Source of the DNA: Paenibacillus sp. RC334
GTDB taxonomy: Bacteria; Bacillota; Bacilli; Paenibacillales; Paenibacillaceae
Direction: 5' to 3'
DNA: 64,000 bases
Assembly (NCBI RefSeq): GCF_030034735.1
Contig: NZ_CP125370.1
Location: forward strand, 1,798,001-1,862,000
Shown: positions 18,089 to 25,560 of the stretch, in pieces
Layout of the letters: the number at the start of each line of letters is the position of its first letter
How positions within the stretch are numbered: position 1 is the first letter of the stretch
Made by a program: the position numbers and the translations under genes
Notes under the pieces: model-generated
The model's input: the letters and a program-made list of their open reading frames with translations, nothing else
What the model was told of the DNA's origin: nothing
Databases searched by the model: none

Positions 18089-18116
18089 AAGGGCGTGGGC
18101 AACCACGTCTTTTTTG
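18089..18116 (+). terminator. Terminator
   Basis: GGCGTGG and CCACGTC form a stem with loop GCAA, followed by T6. Confidence 0.65.
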
Positions 18117-18173
18117 TTTTCTATTTATAGTATAATAAATGTTATAAGATAGACTAAAGGAGCAGCATTATAT

Positions 18174-18644
18174 ATGAACCTAAATCAGCATCACACAATG
18201 ACCTACACTATGAACAGCGGCATCAAAGGAACAGTCAATCTATCCAATAAGCAAATACAGGACTGGATAGAGTCATATCGTGTAGGCAGTAAGTATGTGA
18301 CGACAGTAGGCAAGGAACACTTTGGATTGAATCCTGAGCTTGTAGCAGATTTTAAGGTACATAATGAATACTCTGAGCAGAGGGAACATGTAGCAGCAAT
18401 ACAACCTACAGCAGCAAGTAAGGCCAGTGTGCAGTTAGCAGACGCATACAGTCAGCATAAGACACTGATTCAGGTAGAGTGTAAATGTGAAGCTTCGTAC
18501 ATAGAGGAATCAGCATACAAGCGTAGTAAGTGGGGCTGCAAGGAATGTGGTGAAATTGTGTTCTTGGATAGCAAGAAGGGTACGGTTGATACTGTGGAAG
18601 GGAAAGCTTGGTATATGACCAATAGGTATTTCGTTGAGAGGTGA
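18174..18644 (+). CDS. Zinc-ribbon-like protein of the element, unknown
   Basis: A 156-residue soluble protein beginning MNLNQHHTMTYTMNSG. The C-terminal third holds a possible zinc site, CKCEAS...GCKECGEIVF, with the two Cys pairs about 20 residues apart. The middle (about 60-95) is alanine- and glutamine-rich. AAAGGAG lies 9 bases before the start, and TATAAT (about 18131) lies upstream behind a terminator. The role is unknown; the style is that of small phage or island DNA-binding proteins, which is inference. Confidence 0.6.
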   Translation: MNLNQHHTMTYTMNSGIKGTVNLSNKQIQDWIESYRVGSKYVTTVGKEHFGLNPELVADFKVHNEYSEQREHVAAIQPTAASKASVQLADAYSQHKTLIQVECKCEASYIEESAYKRSKWGCKECGEIVFLDSKKGTVDTVEGKAWYMTNRYFVER

Positions 18645-18768
18645 TGAGGCTTGTTTCATTTTGGATGCTATCGTGAATCTTAATTTTAGAAAATAGACTG
18701 CATCGAGAACATGCGTAAAAGGGGATTTGGGTGGTATAATATTCCTACTATAAATAGAGGTGATAATG

Positions 18769-19110
18769 ATGAACAAAGCAACAATGTCCAGTTTAATCGA
18801 CATGATCACAGATATGGAACAGAAGCAGAAAAAAGTTGAAGATGCTTTAGAAATAACATGGAATGTATACGAATCATACATTTCAGAAATTGAAGCTATT
18901 ATTTTAGATTCTGTAGGTATGCCAAGGGACAATACAGTTGAAATGTGCAAACTTCACGGTGATCTAGAGGGATTTGGACATGAAGATACTTTCTGTAGAG
19001 ACATAGCAGGTAATTGGTTCTTTGATTACAGTGAAGGCGATATTACTAAAGACCAGTTGATCAATAACGTTATAAACTGGAAAGAGATCTACAATAGTTA
19101 TTCTAAGTAG
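18769..19110 (+). CDS. 113-residue coiled-coil protein, unknown
   Basis: An acidic soluble protein. Residues 5-40 (SLIDMITDMEQKQKKVEDALEITW) look helical or coiled. The rest contains conserved-looking EMCKLHGDLEGFGHEDTFCRDIAGNWFFDYSEGD. I chose ATG 18769, 8 bases after AGAGG; GTG 18760 and ATG 18766 are alternatives. An extended -10 TGGTATAAT (about 18732-18740) lies upstream, and a terminator follows at 19134. No family recognised. Confidence 0.6.
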   Translation: MNKATMSSLIDMITDMEQKQKKVEDALEITWNVYESYISEIEAIILDSVGMPRDNTVEMCKLHGDLEGFGHEDTFCRDIAGNWFFDYSEGDITKDQLINNVINWKEIYNSYSK

Positions 19111-19133
19111 ATAAAGTAGTATTATGACATTCT

Positions 19134-19161
19134 AGACTTGTCCAACGGATGAGTCTTTTTT
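19134..19161 (+). terminator. Terminator after the coiled-coil gene
   Basis: AGACTTGTCC and GGATGAGTCT form a stem with two internal mismatches and loop AAC, followed by T6. Confidence 0.65.
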
Positions 19162-19233
19162 ATATACAGAACCAACTTGATAGAGTGAAAAAACATGAAA
19201 ATATGTCTTCCACTCCGCTCCTTCCCTTAGTCC

Positions 19234-19607
19234 TACGATTCGATTGAGCTACGATACAAAATGCAGATAAATAAAGGAAAATTCAATTTTGTATTTCATA
19301 CAATTAAATTTATAAAAACTTAAATATCCCTTGATCCATCAAGCTTTTTTGAACATTCTTCTCCGATATTCACGATACGCATTATGATGTTGATCAAATT
19401 TACCAAAAGTCCTTATTCTATCTATGTTTTAGCTGTTTTTTCGATACGGCACGATACAAACTTTATTTGATACTAATTTCGGTTCGATCACGGCAAAAAG
19501 CCATATGAAATAAGTGTTTTATGAATATAAGATCAATTTTTACGATTGAGCTTCGATACGGGGTGTCGATACGAGTTGTCCTCTACAGTGTCTCCAAAGT
19601 TGGCGAT
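19234..19607. repeat. Cluster of CGATAC direct repeats in a non-coding region
   Basis: The stretch 19162-19962 holds no gene. Within it CGATAC occurs seven times on the plus strand (19252, 19373, 19442, 19452, 19554, 19567, 19602), with several near copies. Two copies share a longer unit, CGATTGAGCT(A/T)CGATAC, beginning at 19241 and 19543. Such same-strand clustering in AT-rich DNA suggests binding sites for a replication or regulatory protein. Confidence 0.6.
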
Positions 19608-19962
19608 ACTCTCATATGGTTGACACAGCGCCAACCTCCTATCCTCATTACTGATAACATCAAAATATTACTTTAAAACTATGATTACAAATGTATTGAA
19701 AAAAGAGTTGATCAATTTGACTTTTGTAGTATTCATACATATAATTTGAATATATTGGTTAGGAAATTTTATCTAATAATATGAAATCAAAACCATATTT
19801 AATTAAAAAGAGAGATTTTAGTTACATATAATTAATTAAAACCCATTTTTACCCTACATCTTATATTCATATGCTTGAAATCTTCGTTAGTTACTTTTTT
19901 TGTCTGTCAACAACTAGCACAAAAAAAGTTTCTATAAATAATACTATTGGAGGTATTTATTA

Positions 19963-20529
19963 ATGAAAAGACAAATTGCTACTCTTTTAATGTCAACTTC
20001 TTTGGTGTTATCTTTAGCTTCCGTAGCCTCTGCTGACAGTCCCTCGATTGACAACACATCCTCTGCTGCTTCATCTGAAGTACAAGTTATTAACTTAGGC
20101 ACAACAGGCAACGATGCTTATTTACCATCCATACCACAAACAATTACAGATAATTCTAATTCTGTAATTACACCAATGGACACAAATGGACAAAATATCA
20201 GTTATAGTTTCAAAAAGCTAAGTGATCAAATATTCTCTTCAAGTCCTTTGCCAGTTCATAGATATGGAAACATATCCCTTACGGTTGTACAGGACTCAGG
20301 AATTAGTAGCATACCAGCTGAAGTTAATTACCAATTCCTAACGAAAGACTATAAGAAAAAGTCGTCAGTAATTAAGGTCTATGGAAATGTTAATGGTAAA
20401 ACTATAACGTTTTCTGATGTTCCTCAAGGTACAGCAAGCAATCCAGTGTATTTGCTAATTGGCAATCACACCGGAACAGATGGAGATGGATATCAAATTA
20501 AAATTTCTGGAAATGGTTATACAAATTAA
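19963..20529 (+). CDS. Secreted protein, unknown
   Basis: A 188-residue protein with a clear signal peptide: basic MKRQ, a hydrophobic core to about residue 20, and a cleavage site near ASVASA-DS. The mature part is serine-, threonine- and asparagine-rich at first. Residues 75-188 look like a single beta-sandwich (SYSFKKLSDQIF, GNISLTVVQDSG, SSVIKVYGNVNGKTITF, YLLIGNHTG). TTGGAGG precedes the ATG with good spacing. A second exported protein follows 23 bases later, so the two are probably an operon. The function is unknown. Confidence 0.7.
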   Translation: MKRQIATLLMSTSLVLSLASVASADSPSIDNTSSAASSEVQVINLGTTGNDAYLPSIPQTITDNSNSVITPMDTNGQNISYSFKKLSDQIFSSSPLPVHRYGNISLTVVQDSGISSIPAEVNYQFLTKDYKKKSSVIKVYGNVNGKTITFSDVPQGTASNPVYLLIGNHTGTDGDGYQIKISGNGYTN

Positions 20530-20552
20530 TTTAATGGAGGGTGAGGAAAGAA

Positions 20553-20885
20553 GTGAAGGCTAAATTAAAATTTTTGGGGTTGGCTGCCCTTACTGTTACG
20601 TTTGCTGTAGTTATTAGTAATAATGTTTTTGCTAGTGATGATACTTCTGAAGAAATGAAGGGCGTTACAAAAGCAATAGTCCCTGATAGTGTATTAGAAG
20701 GACTTAATCATCCTGATAAAATCTATACTAAAGATGGATTATTTATAAAAAAACCGCAATCTCTCCATGATGAAGATAAATTCAATCAAGATGAAGTAGT
20801 CTACGACGTTTCAAAGGCTACTGATGAAACTAAAGCAATCATTCAATATGACGCTACTTACATCAAGGAAGAAGACAGTAAATAG
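20553..20885 (+). CDS. Secreted or surface-anchored small protein, unknown
   Basis: A protein of about 110 residues with an N-terminal signal or anchor (VKAKLKFLGLAALTVTFAVVISNNVFA-SDD) and a strongly acidic, soluble remainder rich in lysine, glutamate and aspartate. I chose GTG 20553, which has the GGAGG at 20536-20540 as ribosome site; GTG 20541 would leave no spacing. It is paired with the secreted gene upstream. IS630 inserted about 50 bases downstream. The family is not recognised. Confidence 0.6.
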   Translation: MKAKLKFLGLAALTVTFAVVISNNVFASDDTSEEMKGVTKAIVPDSVLEGLNHPDKIYTKDGLFIKKPQSLHDEDKFNQDEVVYDVSKATDETKAIIQYDATYIKEEDSK

Positions 20886-21001
20886 ATTTGTGTACTAAAG
20901 GATTTAAAAGTTAAATTGTATAATTGGAATATCTAGTACCTTGACCAATTCTGATTTAATTTTTAAACTCTCCCTATAAGAAAAAATTGGGAGGGGATCA
21001 C

Positions 21002-21460
21002 ATGAACAAAAAATACGAGATTCAACTTCAAGCAGAGGAACGCAAATGGATTGAACAACTCCTTCACAGCGATTCCACATCTAAAGGCATTCGAAATCGT
21101 TGTCTCGTACTTCTTTTGGCAGACGAAAGCCAGGGAGAGATTCCCACTCACGCAGAAATCGCGAGGCGTGCAGGAGTCAGCCAAGTCACGGTACACAACA
21201 CGGTCAGGGATTACTGCACTCGTGGGATTCAAGAGACGCTGCGTTACCGAGAGCGTGCCGAGCCTGCACGGCCTTCTCAAGTGACTGGTGAGGTCGAGGC
21301 GCGCATTGTCGCTCTGGCTTGCTCCGAGCCTCCGCAAGGCTATGCCCGCTGGACCGTACGTCTGTTGACGCGCCGGGTAATGGAATTGAATATTTTAGAG
21401 TCGGTAGGACGAGAGACGATTCGAACAACTTTAAAAAAACAAGGCTTAAGCCTCACCTGA
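21002..21460 (+). CDS. IS630 transposase, first frame (DNA-binding part)
   Basis: The first frame encodes about 152 residues with a helix-turn-helix region (HAEIARRAGVSQVTVHNTVRDYCTRG) and the linker RYRERAEPARPSQVTGEVEARIVALA typical of IS630 transposases. ATG 21002 follows GGAGGGGATC. It ends shortly after a run of seven A residues (21433-21439), where a -1 slip would continue into the catalytic frame. Confidence 0.9.
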   Translation: MNKKYEIQLQAEERKWIEQLLHSDSTSKGIRNRCLVLLLADESQGEIPTHAEIARRAGVSQVTVHNTVRDYCTRGIQETLRYRERAEPARPSQVTGEVEARIVALACSEPPQGYARWTVRLLTRRVMELNILESVGRETIRTTLKKQGLSLT

Positions 21461-22131
21461 AAAAACAGTGGTGCATTCCCACTAAATCCAGCAGCGAATT
21501 TGTGGCTCGTATGGAGAATATTCTGGAAACGTATGCCCTGCCATACGACCCGGAAATTCCGTTGATTTGTATGGATGAGCAGCCCGTGCAGTTGCTGGAT
21601 CATTCGCGGCCTCCACAACAGATGAAGCCTGGACAAGTTCAGAAAGAAGATTATGAATATATCCGTAAAGGAAGCTGCAGCCTGTTTATGTTCACGGAGC
21701 CGCTTGCTGGTTGGCGTCACGTGCAGGCTTCGGAAAGACGCACGAAATCTGACTGGGCCCTGCAGATTCAGGAGCTGCTAGAAGTTCATTATCCAGAGGC
21801 GAAAAAAATTCGACTGGTCATGGACAACTTGAATACGCATACGATTTCGTCCTTGTATGAAACCTTTGAGCCTGAGCGCGCTTTGGCTTTAGCGAAACGC
21901 TTGGAAATTCATTACACGCCTAAACATGGTAGTTGGCTGAACATCGCTGAGATTGAACTCAGTGCACTGACGATTCAGTGCCTGAACCGTCGAATCGCCT
22001 CCATTCACGAATTGCAAGGCGAGGTATCGGCTTGGGAACGAGAACGCAATCAAACGAAGAAATCGGTTGAATGGCAGTTTACTACCGAGCAGGCTAGAGG
22101 TAAATTAAAACATCTCTATCCTCAAATTTGA
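21440..22131 (+). CDS. IS630 transposase, second frame (DDE catalytic part)
   Basis: Read after a -1 shift at the A7 run, this frame continues KTRLKPHLKKQWCIP and carries the catalytic DDE set: the first aspartate in PLICMDEQPVQL, the second in IRLVMDNLNTHT and the glutamate in HGSWLNIAEIELS. The spacing fits IS630. The frame is open further upstream, but residues before about 21440 do not match the family. Expression as an A-B fusion by programmed -1 frameshifting is likely; a plain mutation cannot be excluded. Confidence 0.88.
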
Positions 22132-22147
22132 TTTGGTCAAGGTACTA

Positions 22148-22882
22148 GACAATGGCATCAATCTAAAGGATAAACTAATCAAGTATGTGATTGTCGATAT
22201 TATGGATATAGACGTTCTGATTCAGTGCTTAGGTAGGAAGAGGATCATCGACAAATCAGATAAAGTCACTGTAATCATCAAAAATATCTCGAATAAGATG
22301 TTGAACAAACTGATCAGAGACTGTGACAAACAGATCGAACCTGCTTTATACCTACAAGAACATGGAACATCAAACTATGTGGAGAAGTATAGGAAACAGC
22401 CTAATCGAATTGTATATGATCGTCCAGTAAATAATGAAGTTGGATATGATAAAGCTATCAATGATTTGATGTTCTTCAAAGAGATATATGACAAGCAGTT
22501 TTTTGAACAAGTAGTCAGTGAAGAAAATGGATATATGAATTACATAAAAACGAAGCTCCAACAAGATACATATACAATATTGGATGATACATATGAAAAG
22601 GCTGATATTACAGATTACCTAGATACAATTGTAGGTAAACGTTTATACAAGGAAGAACAAGCGGAGTTAATTAAAAAAGTTGATTTACATGATGGAAGAA
22701 GAAGACAACAGAAAGATGTTGAACAGTTAAATATTTATTTTCAGAAGAACAGTTTACCATATAATATCAATAATGATTCTAAAACGAACAAGGACAGAAG
22801 AAGACGATTAGACAACGGTGATGTTAACCCAAACTATAACAAAAGGTACTGGATATTGGCTAAACATATGGTTTTTGACTAA
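22148..22882 (+). CDS. Unknown element protein, 5' end cut by IS630
   Basis: About 245 codons remain. The open frame runs out of the right end of the insertion sequence, so its natural start is lost or changed. Without the insertion the frame would continue upstream only to a TTG at 20924, just after a stop and without a ribosome site. An internal ATG 22202 (MDIDVLIQCLGRK) also lacks one. The product is highly charged (DGRRRQQKDVEQ, NKDRRRRLDNGDVNPNYNKRYW), suggesting nucleic-acid binding. No family recognised. Confidence 0.5.
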   Translation, partial: DNGINLKDKLIKYVIVDIMDIDVLIQCLGRKRIIDKSDKVTVIIKNISNKMLNKLIRDCDKQIEPALYLQEHGTSNYVEKYRKQPNRIVYDRPVNNEVGYDKAINDLMFFKEIYDKQFFEQVVSEENGYMNYIKTKLQQDTYTILDDTYEKADITDYLDTIVGKRLYKEEQAELIKKVDLHDGRRRQQKDVEQLNIYFQKNSLPYNINNDSKTNKDRRRRLDNGDVNPNYNKRYWILAKHMVFD

Positions 22883-22978
22883 TAAAACCGTTGTTTATAT
22901 AGCTTTTGTGCGTCCAGAGCATGGATATCATCAAATCAAAAGATCAAAATTAGCCGCATAGAGTGAATTGCCGTAGGC

Positions 22979-23232
22979 AAGAGGGAAACGGCGGCAGGTC
23001 GATGAAACGTCTACGAAGCGTAGCGAAGTGTTTTATCGAGTTGGTGGTAGAGTTTCCCTTTCTTTAGGAGCAAACAGCAAGTTCAAAAGAAGCGTCTCAA
23101 AAAATTGCAAGCAATTATTCCGTTCCGTCATCCAGTCACAAGTGACTGTCTGTAATTTGGATTCTTGAACTTGATCAGATACTAATCTATCCAATCTCCC
23201 TATATATAATATATAGAAAAATGGGGAGATTG
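22979..23232 (+). ncRNA. Highly structured non-coding region, candidate RNA or origin
   Basis: Three consecutive folded units. Unit 1: GGGAAAC (22983-22989)/GTTTCCC (23052-23058), inside it TCGATGAAAC (22999-23008)/GTTTTATCGA (23040-23049), inside it CTACG/CGTAG. Unit 2: CAAGTTCAA (23078-23086)/TTGAACTTG (23165-23173), enclosing AATTGC-AA-GCAATT and CAGTCAC-AA-GTGACTG. Unit 3: CAATCTCCC (23192-23200)/GGGAGATTG (23224-23232). No credible gene lies in 22883-23886. It may be a structured RNA or a replication or transfer origin of the element. Confidence 0.45.
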
Positions 23233-23886
23233 ATAAAAAACTCAATGTTTATCTATGTTTTTTGCACATTTATTTTTATGAGTTATAGTCAAAAACATAC
23301 CATATTCGGCTATTTTTCAATCAAACTTTTGATTACAATGGGGAGATTGCCGAGATGTAAAAATTGGTTTAATTTTCTGAGTCGTTTGATTTGGATAAGG
23401 TTCACAGTGTATGAGTTGAACAACATAGCGTATGCTGTGGGGTAAATGTTTGAACACGACCCGATAAGGGGAGTTTTCAAATCGTTACCTGTTGCATAAG
23501 TAGCAAAAAGATTGGAAGCTATATTTTGATTCCTGTGTTTTGTTGTACATGAATTATGGGAATCAGGGTGTCAGATTAGTTGGCAGATGGGATAACAGAA
23601 TAAGATGTATTTGGTCAAAATGAATTAATTTTTGACTTGTCTTTAGTACATCCTTTTTTCTGAACAATCAATTATGAAATTAAGATGTTTCTTCATAGAC
23701 AAGGTATTTGTAAGGGGAAGGACAATAACTGTTATTCATAGATAAATTTATAGGGATTAGAGCGTTAAAATTAATTTGGGGATGCATCTTTACGTTTTCC
23801 ATATAGCAGCATAGACTTACCATAGAGGCGGTTTGTAGATTAGATGTAATGAAGTAGCCGACTTATTTCTATAATGAGGTGTAATC

Positions 23887-23994
23887 ATGGACGGTAAAAA
23901 ATTTGTTCTTATGCTTTTACTTTTTTGCTTGTTGGGTATTATAGGGCTAATGTCTTTAATCTACGGATTCATCTGGCTAGTATTCAATGGATAG
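23887..23994 (+). CDS. 35-residue hydrophobic peptide, unknown
   Basis: MDGKKFVLMLLLFCLLGIIG and a second hydrophobic stretch (LIYGFIWLVF) give a tiny membrane peptide. GAGGTG lies 6-8 bases before ATG 23887. The stretch before it (23233-23886) holds no gene I can support. Its size and single-peptide form suit an island membrane peptide or toxin, but no antitoxin partner is visible. Confidence 0.4.
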   Translation: MDGKKFVLMLLLFCLLGIIGLMSLIYGFIWLVFNG

Positions 23995-24048
23995 CTTATA
24001 AAATCAACATTTTACTTGCAAGAACATAAAACATTGGAGGTAGATAAT

Positions 24049-24879
24049 TTGAGCGAACCAAAACAAAATAAAGGTAGAGGCAGACCAAGAATTCTGAGCG
24101 AAAAAGAATTTGAACGGTGGCACAACTCATATGATGAGGATATCCAAATAATAGATTATAAAAAGCGCGGAATTAAGTATAGTTTGATTGCACAAGAACG
24201 TAGCCTAATCAGCGAGGAGGAGGAATGTGCTTATTTTTTACTCTATGGATCGGTTAATTCAAGAATCAATAACACAAAACATGGTGACGAGTATTATCGA
24301 AGCATACCCTGCGAATGGGCTAATCCTGAGGAGACAGTAGAACAGATTATCAAGTGCAAACCTGAAATGTGGTTAGAATGGAAGCCGCTTACATCAATAT
24401 ACTTAGAAAAGAGAAAGCCCAGAGGATTACGCCCAAGTATAGATAGAACTAATGAAAAAGAGGGCTACTCTTTTTCTAACATAGCAGCGATGAGCCAACA
24501 TAACAATACCAAGCGCGCGACAGCTCAACCTCAATTTTTAATAAAAATGTACGACCCTAGAAATCCTGAAAGCTCAAGAACGTTCAGGAAATACGATACT
24601 AAGCGGGAAGCTCTAGAGGCTATTGGCCTGTCTCAAACAGAATCAGATAGTGGGAAGTATTATGAAGCAGATGGTTGTGTATACCTCTTGCAATCATCTG
24701 CCCTCACGCATGGAGAAAAGGAATTGATTCAGAAAGAAGAAGACGACAAAGAGAAGACATATAGAGGATCAATTTTAATAGCAATAATAGAACTTGGTGA
24801 TGGACGTACCGCAACAATAAATAAAGAATTCACATATACTCAGTCAGCGGTAATATTCAAGGAACCACCAGCAGAGTGA
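24049..24879 (+). CDS. HNH-like endonuclease domain protein with AT-hook
   Basis: A 276-residue protein starting at TTG 24049, 8 bases after GGAGG (an open frame from TTG 24016 exists). The N-terminus carries an AT-hook-like GRGRPRI at about residues 9-15. Residues about 125-160 (LRPSIDRTNEKEGYSFSNIAAMSQHNNTKRA) match the end of phage and homing HNH nucleases, where the pattern is SIDRIDN.KGY...N. The earlier histidine pair of a full HNH site is not obvious, so it may be a degenerate or DNA-binding relative. It lies in the element 166 bases before the 71-residue gene. Confidence 0.6.
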   Translation: MSEPKQNKGRGRPRILSEKEFERWHNSYDEDIQIIDYKKRGIKYSLIAQERSLISEEEECAYFLLYGSVNSRINNTKHGDEYYRSIPCEWANPEETVEQIIKCKPEMWLEWKPLTSIYLEKRKPRGLRPSIDRTNEKEGYSFSNIAAMSQHNNTKRATAQPQFLIKMYDPRNPESSRTFRKYDTKREALEAIGLSQTESDSGKYYEADGCVYLLQSSALTHGEKELIQKEEDDKEKTYRGSILIAIIELGDGRTATINKEFTYTQSAVIFKEPPAE

Positions 24880-25044
24880 ACATACATAGAAGTTGATTCA
24901 GACGAACGTGAAGGCTGTTTTAAGGAATATTAGAGTGAAGGTAGAGGAAATATAAGTAGCAAGTTAGAAAGGCTTAGAATTGGAATTATAGATTTTCAGC
25001 AGGTAGACAAACAAGGAAACTAAAACGGAGGCACATATACATAC

Positions 25045-25260
25045 ATGGAAGAAGTTGAAACAAACGGTGTTACATATAAAATAACGAGTAGAGGTTTAGA
25101 TGGAAGAATAAACGGACTAAAGAGGTTTAATAAGAAAACAAAAATGTGGGTGAATTTATCATTTTCTAATGATGTAAATATTGATGAGATAGATAAAGTT
25201 AGTGCAAACTTGTTGAGCAATCAAAAAAATTATTTATTCAAACAAAAAAGACCCAATTAA
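25045..25260 (+). CDS. 71-residue protein, unknown
   Basis: A basic protein (MEEVETNGVTYKITSRGLDGRINGLKRF) with an alternating pattern suggesting a small beta-rich fold. GGAGG lies 14 bases before ATG 25045. The stop codon lies inside a bidirectional terminator that also ends the tRNA pair coming from the right. No family recognised. Confidence 0.55.
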   Translation: MEEVETNGVTYKITSRGLDGRINGLKRFNKKTKMWVNLSFSNDVNIDEIDKVSANLLSNQKNYLFKQKRPN

Positions 25261-25272
25261 GGGTCTTCTTTT
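25244..25272. terminator. Bidirectional terminator between the 71-residue gene and the tRNA pair
   Basis: AAGACCC and GGGTCTT form a stem with a 6-base AT loop. The stem is flanked by A6 on the left and CTTTTA on the right, so it can stop transcription from either side. Confidence 0.8.
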
Positions 25273-25282
25273 ATAATCTGTA

Positions 25283-25355
<73 letters not shown>

Positions 25356-25369
25356 ATATTAAGAAATTC

Positions 25370-25445
25370 TGGTGGAGCGTAGGGGGGGTCGAACCCCTGA
25401 CCTCTTCGCTGCCAGCGAAGCGTTCTCCCACTGAACTAACGCCCC
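25370..25445 (-). tRNA. tRNA-Ala(GGC) carried by the element
   Basis: 76 bases including CCA. Acceptor GGGGCGT/ACGCTCC has the G3-U70 alanine identity pair, D-stem GTTC/GAAC, anticodon stem CTTCG/CGAAG with loop CTGGCAG (anticodon GGC), T-stem AGGGG/CCCCT. All stems pair fully. It differs from the broken host tRNA-Ala in acceptor, D and anticodon stems, so it is not a recent copy. It precedes tRNA-Lys by 14 bases, the same order as the host operon. Confidence 0.95.
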
Positions 25446-25458
25446 AATCACAAGAAGT

Positions 25459-25488
25459 AATATATCACAGATCGAAAACGGAAGTCAA
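25459..25488 (-). promoter_or_regulatory. Promoter of the element's tRNA-Ala-tRNA-Lys pair
   Basis: On the minus strand TTGACT (25488-25483), 18 bases, TATATT (25464-25459) lies just before the tRNA-Ala 5' end at 25445. The predicted start is about 7 bases before the tRNA. Confidence 0.7.
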
Positions 25489-25493
25489 GCTAA

Positions 25494-25522
25494 TTTACAT
25501 AATTAAGTTAATGATTTATAAT
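25494..25522 (+). promoter_or_regulatory. Promoter of the serine recombinase
   Basis: TTTACA (25494-25499), 17 bases and a perfect TATAAT (25517-25522) lie 38 bases before the recombinase start. It is divergent to the tRNA promoter. Confidence 0.75.
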
Positions 25523-25560
25523 TAATGGTAGCATAATAAGATGATGTGGAGGTTCAATTT

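Larger units (their letters stand above)
20936..22145 (+). mobile_element. IS630-family insertion sequence, complete
   Basis: Terminal inverted repeats start GTACCTTGACCAA (20936-20948) and end TTGGTCAAGGTAC (22133-22145). Both ends are flanked by TA (20934-20935 and 22146-22147), the target duplication typical of IS630/Tc1-mariner elements. The 1,210-bp element carries one transposase split over two frames. Confidence 0.93.

Noticed and set aside
21319..21439. Upstream part of the second transposase frame as a start of its own gene
   Set aside because: The residues before the A7 run do not match IS630 proteins, while the first frame does. A frameshift fusion explains both.
23221..23445. 74-codon open frame in the element
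   Set aside because: It begins inside the 3' arm of a hairpin, has no ribosome site, and covers the second GGGGAGATTG copy. The non-coding reading is better.
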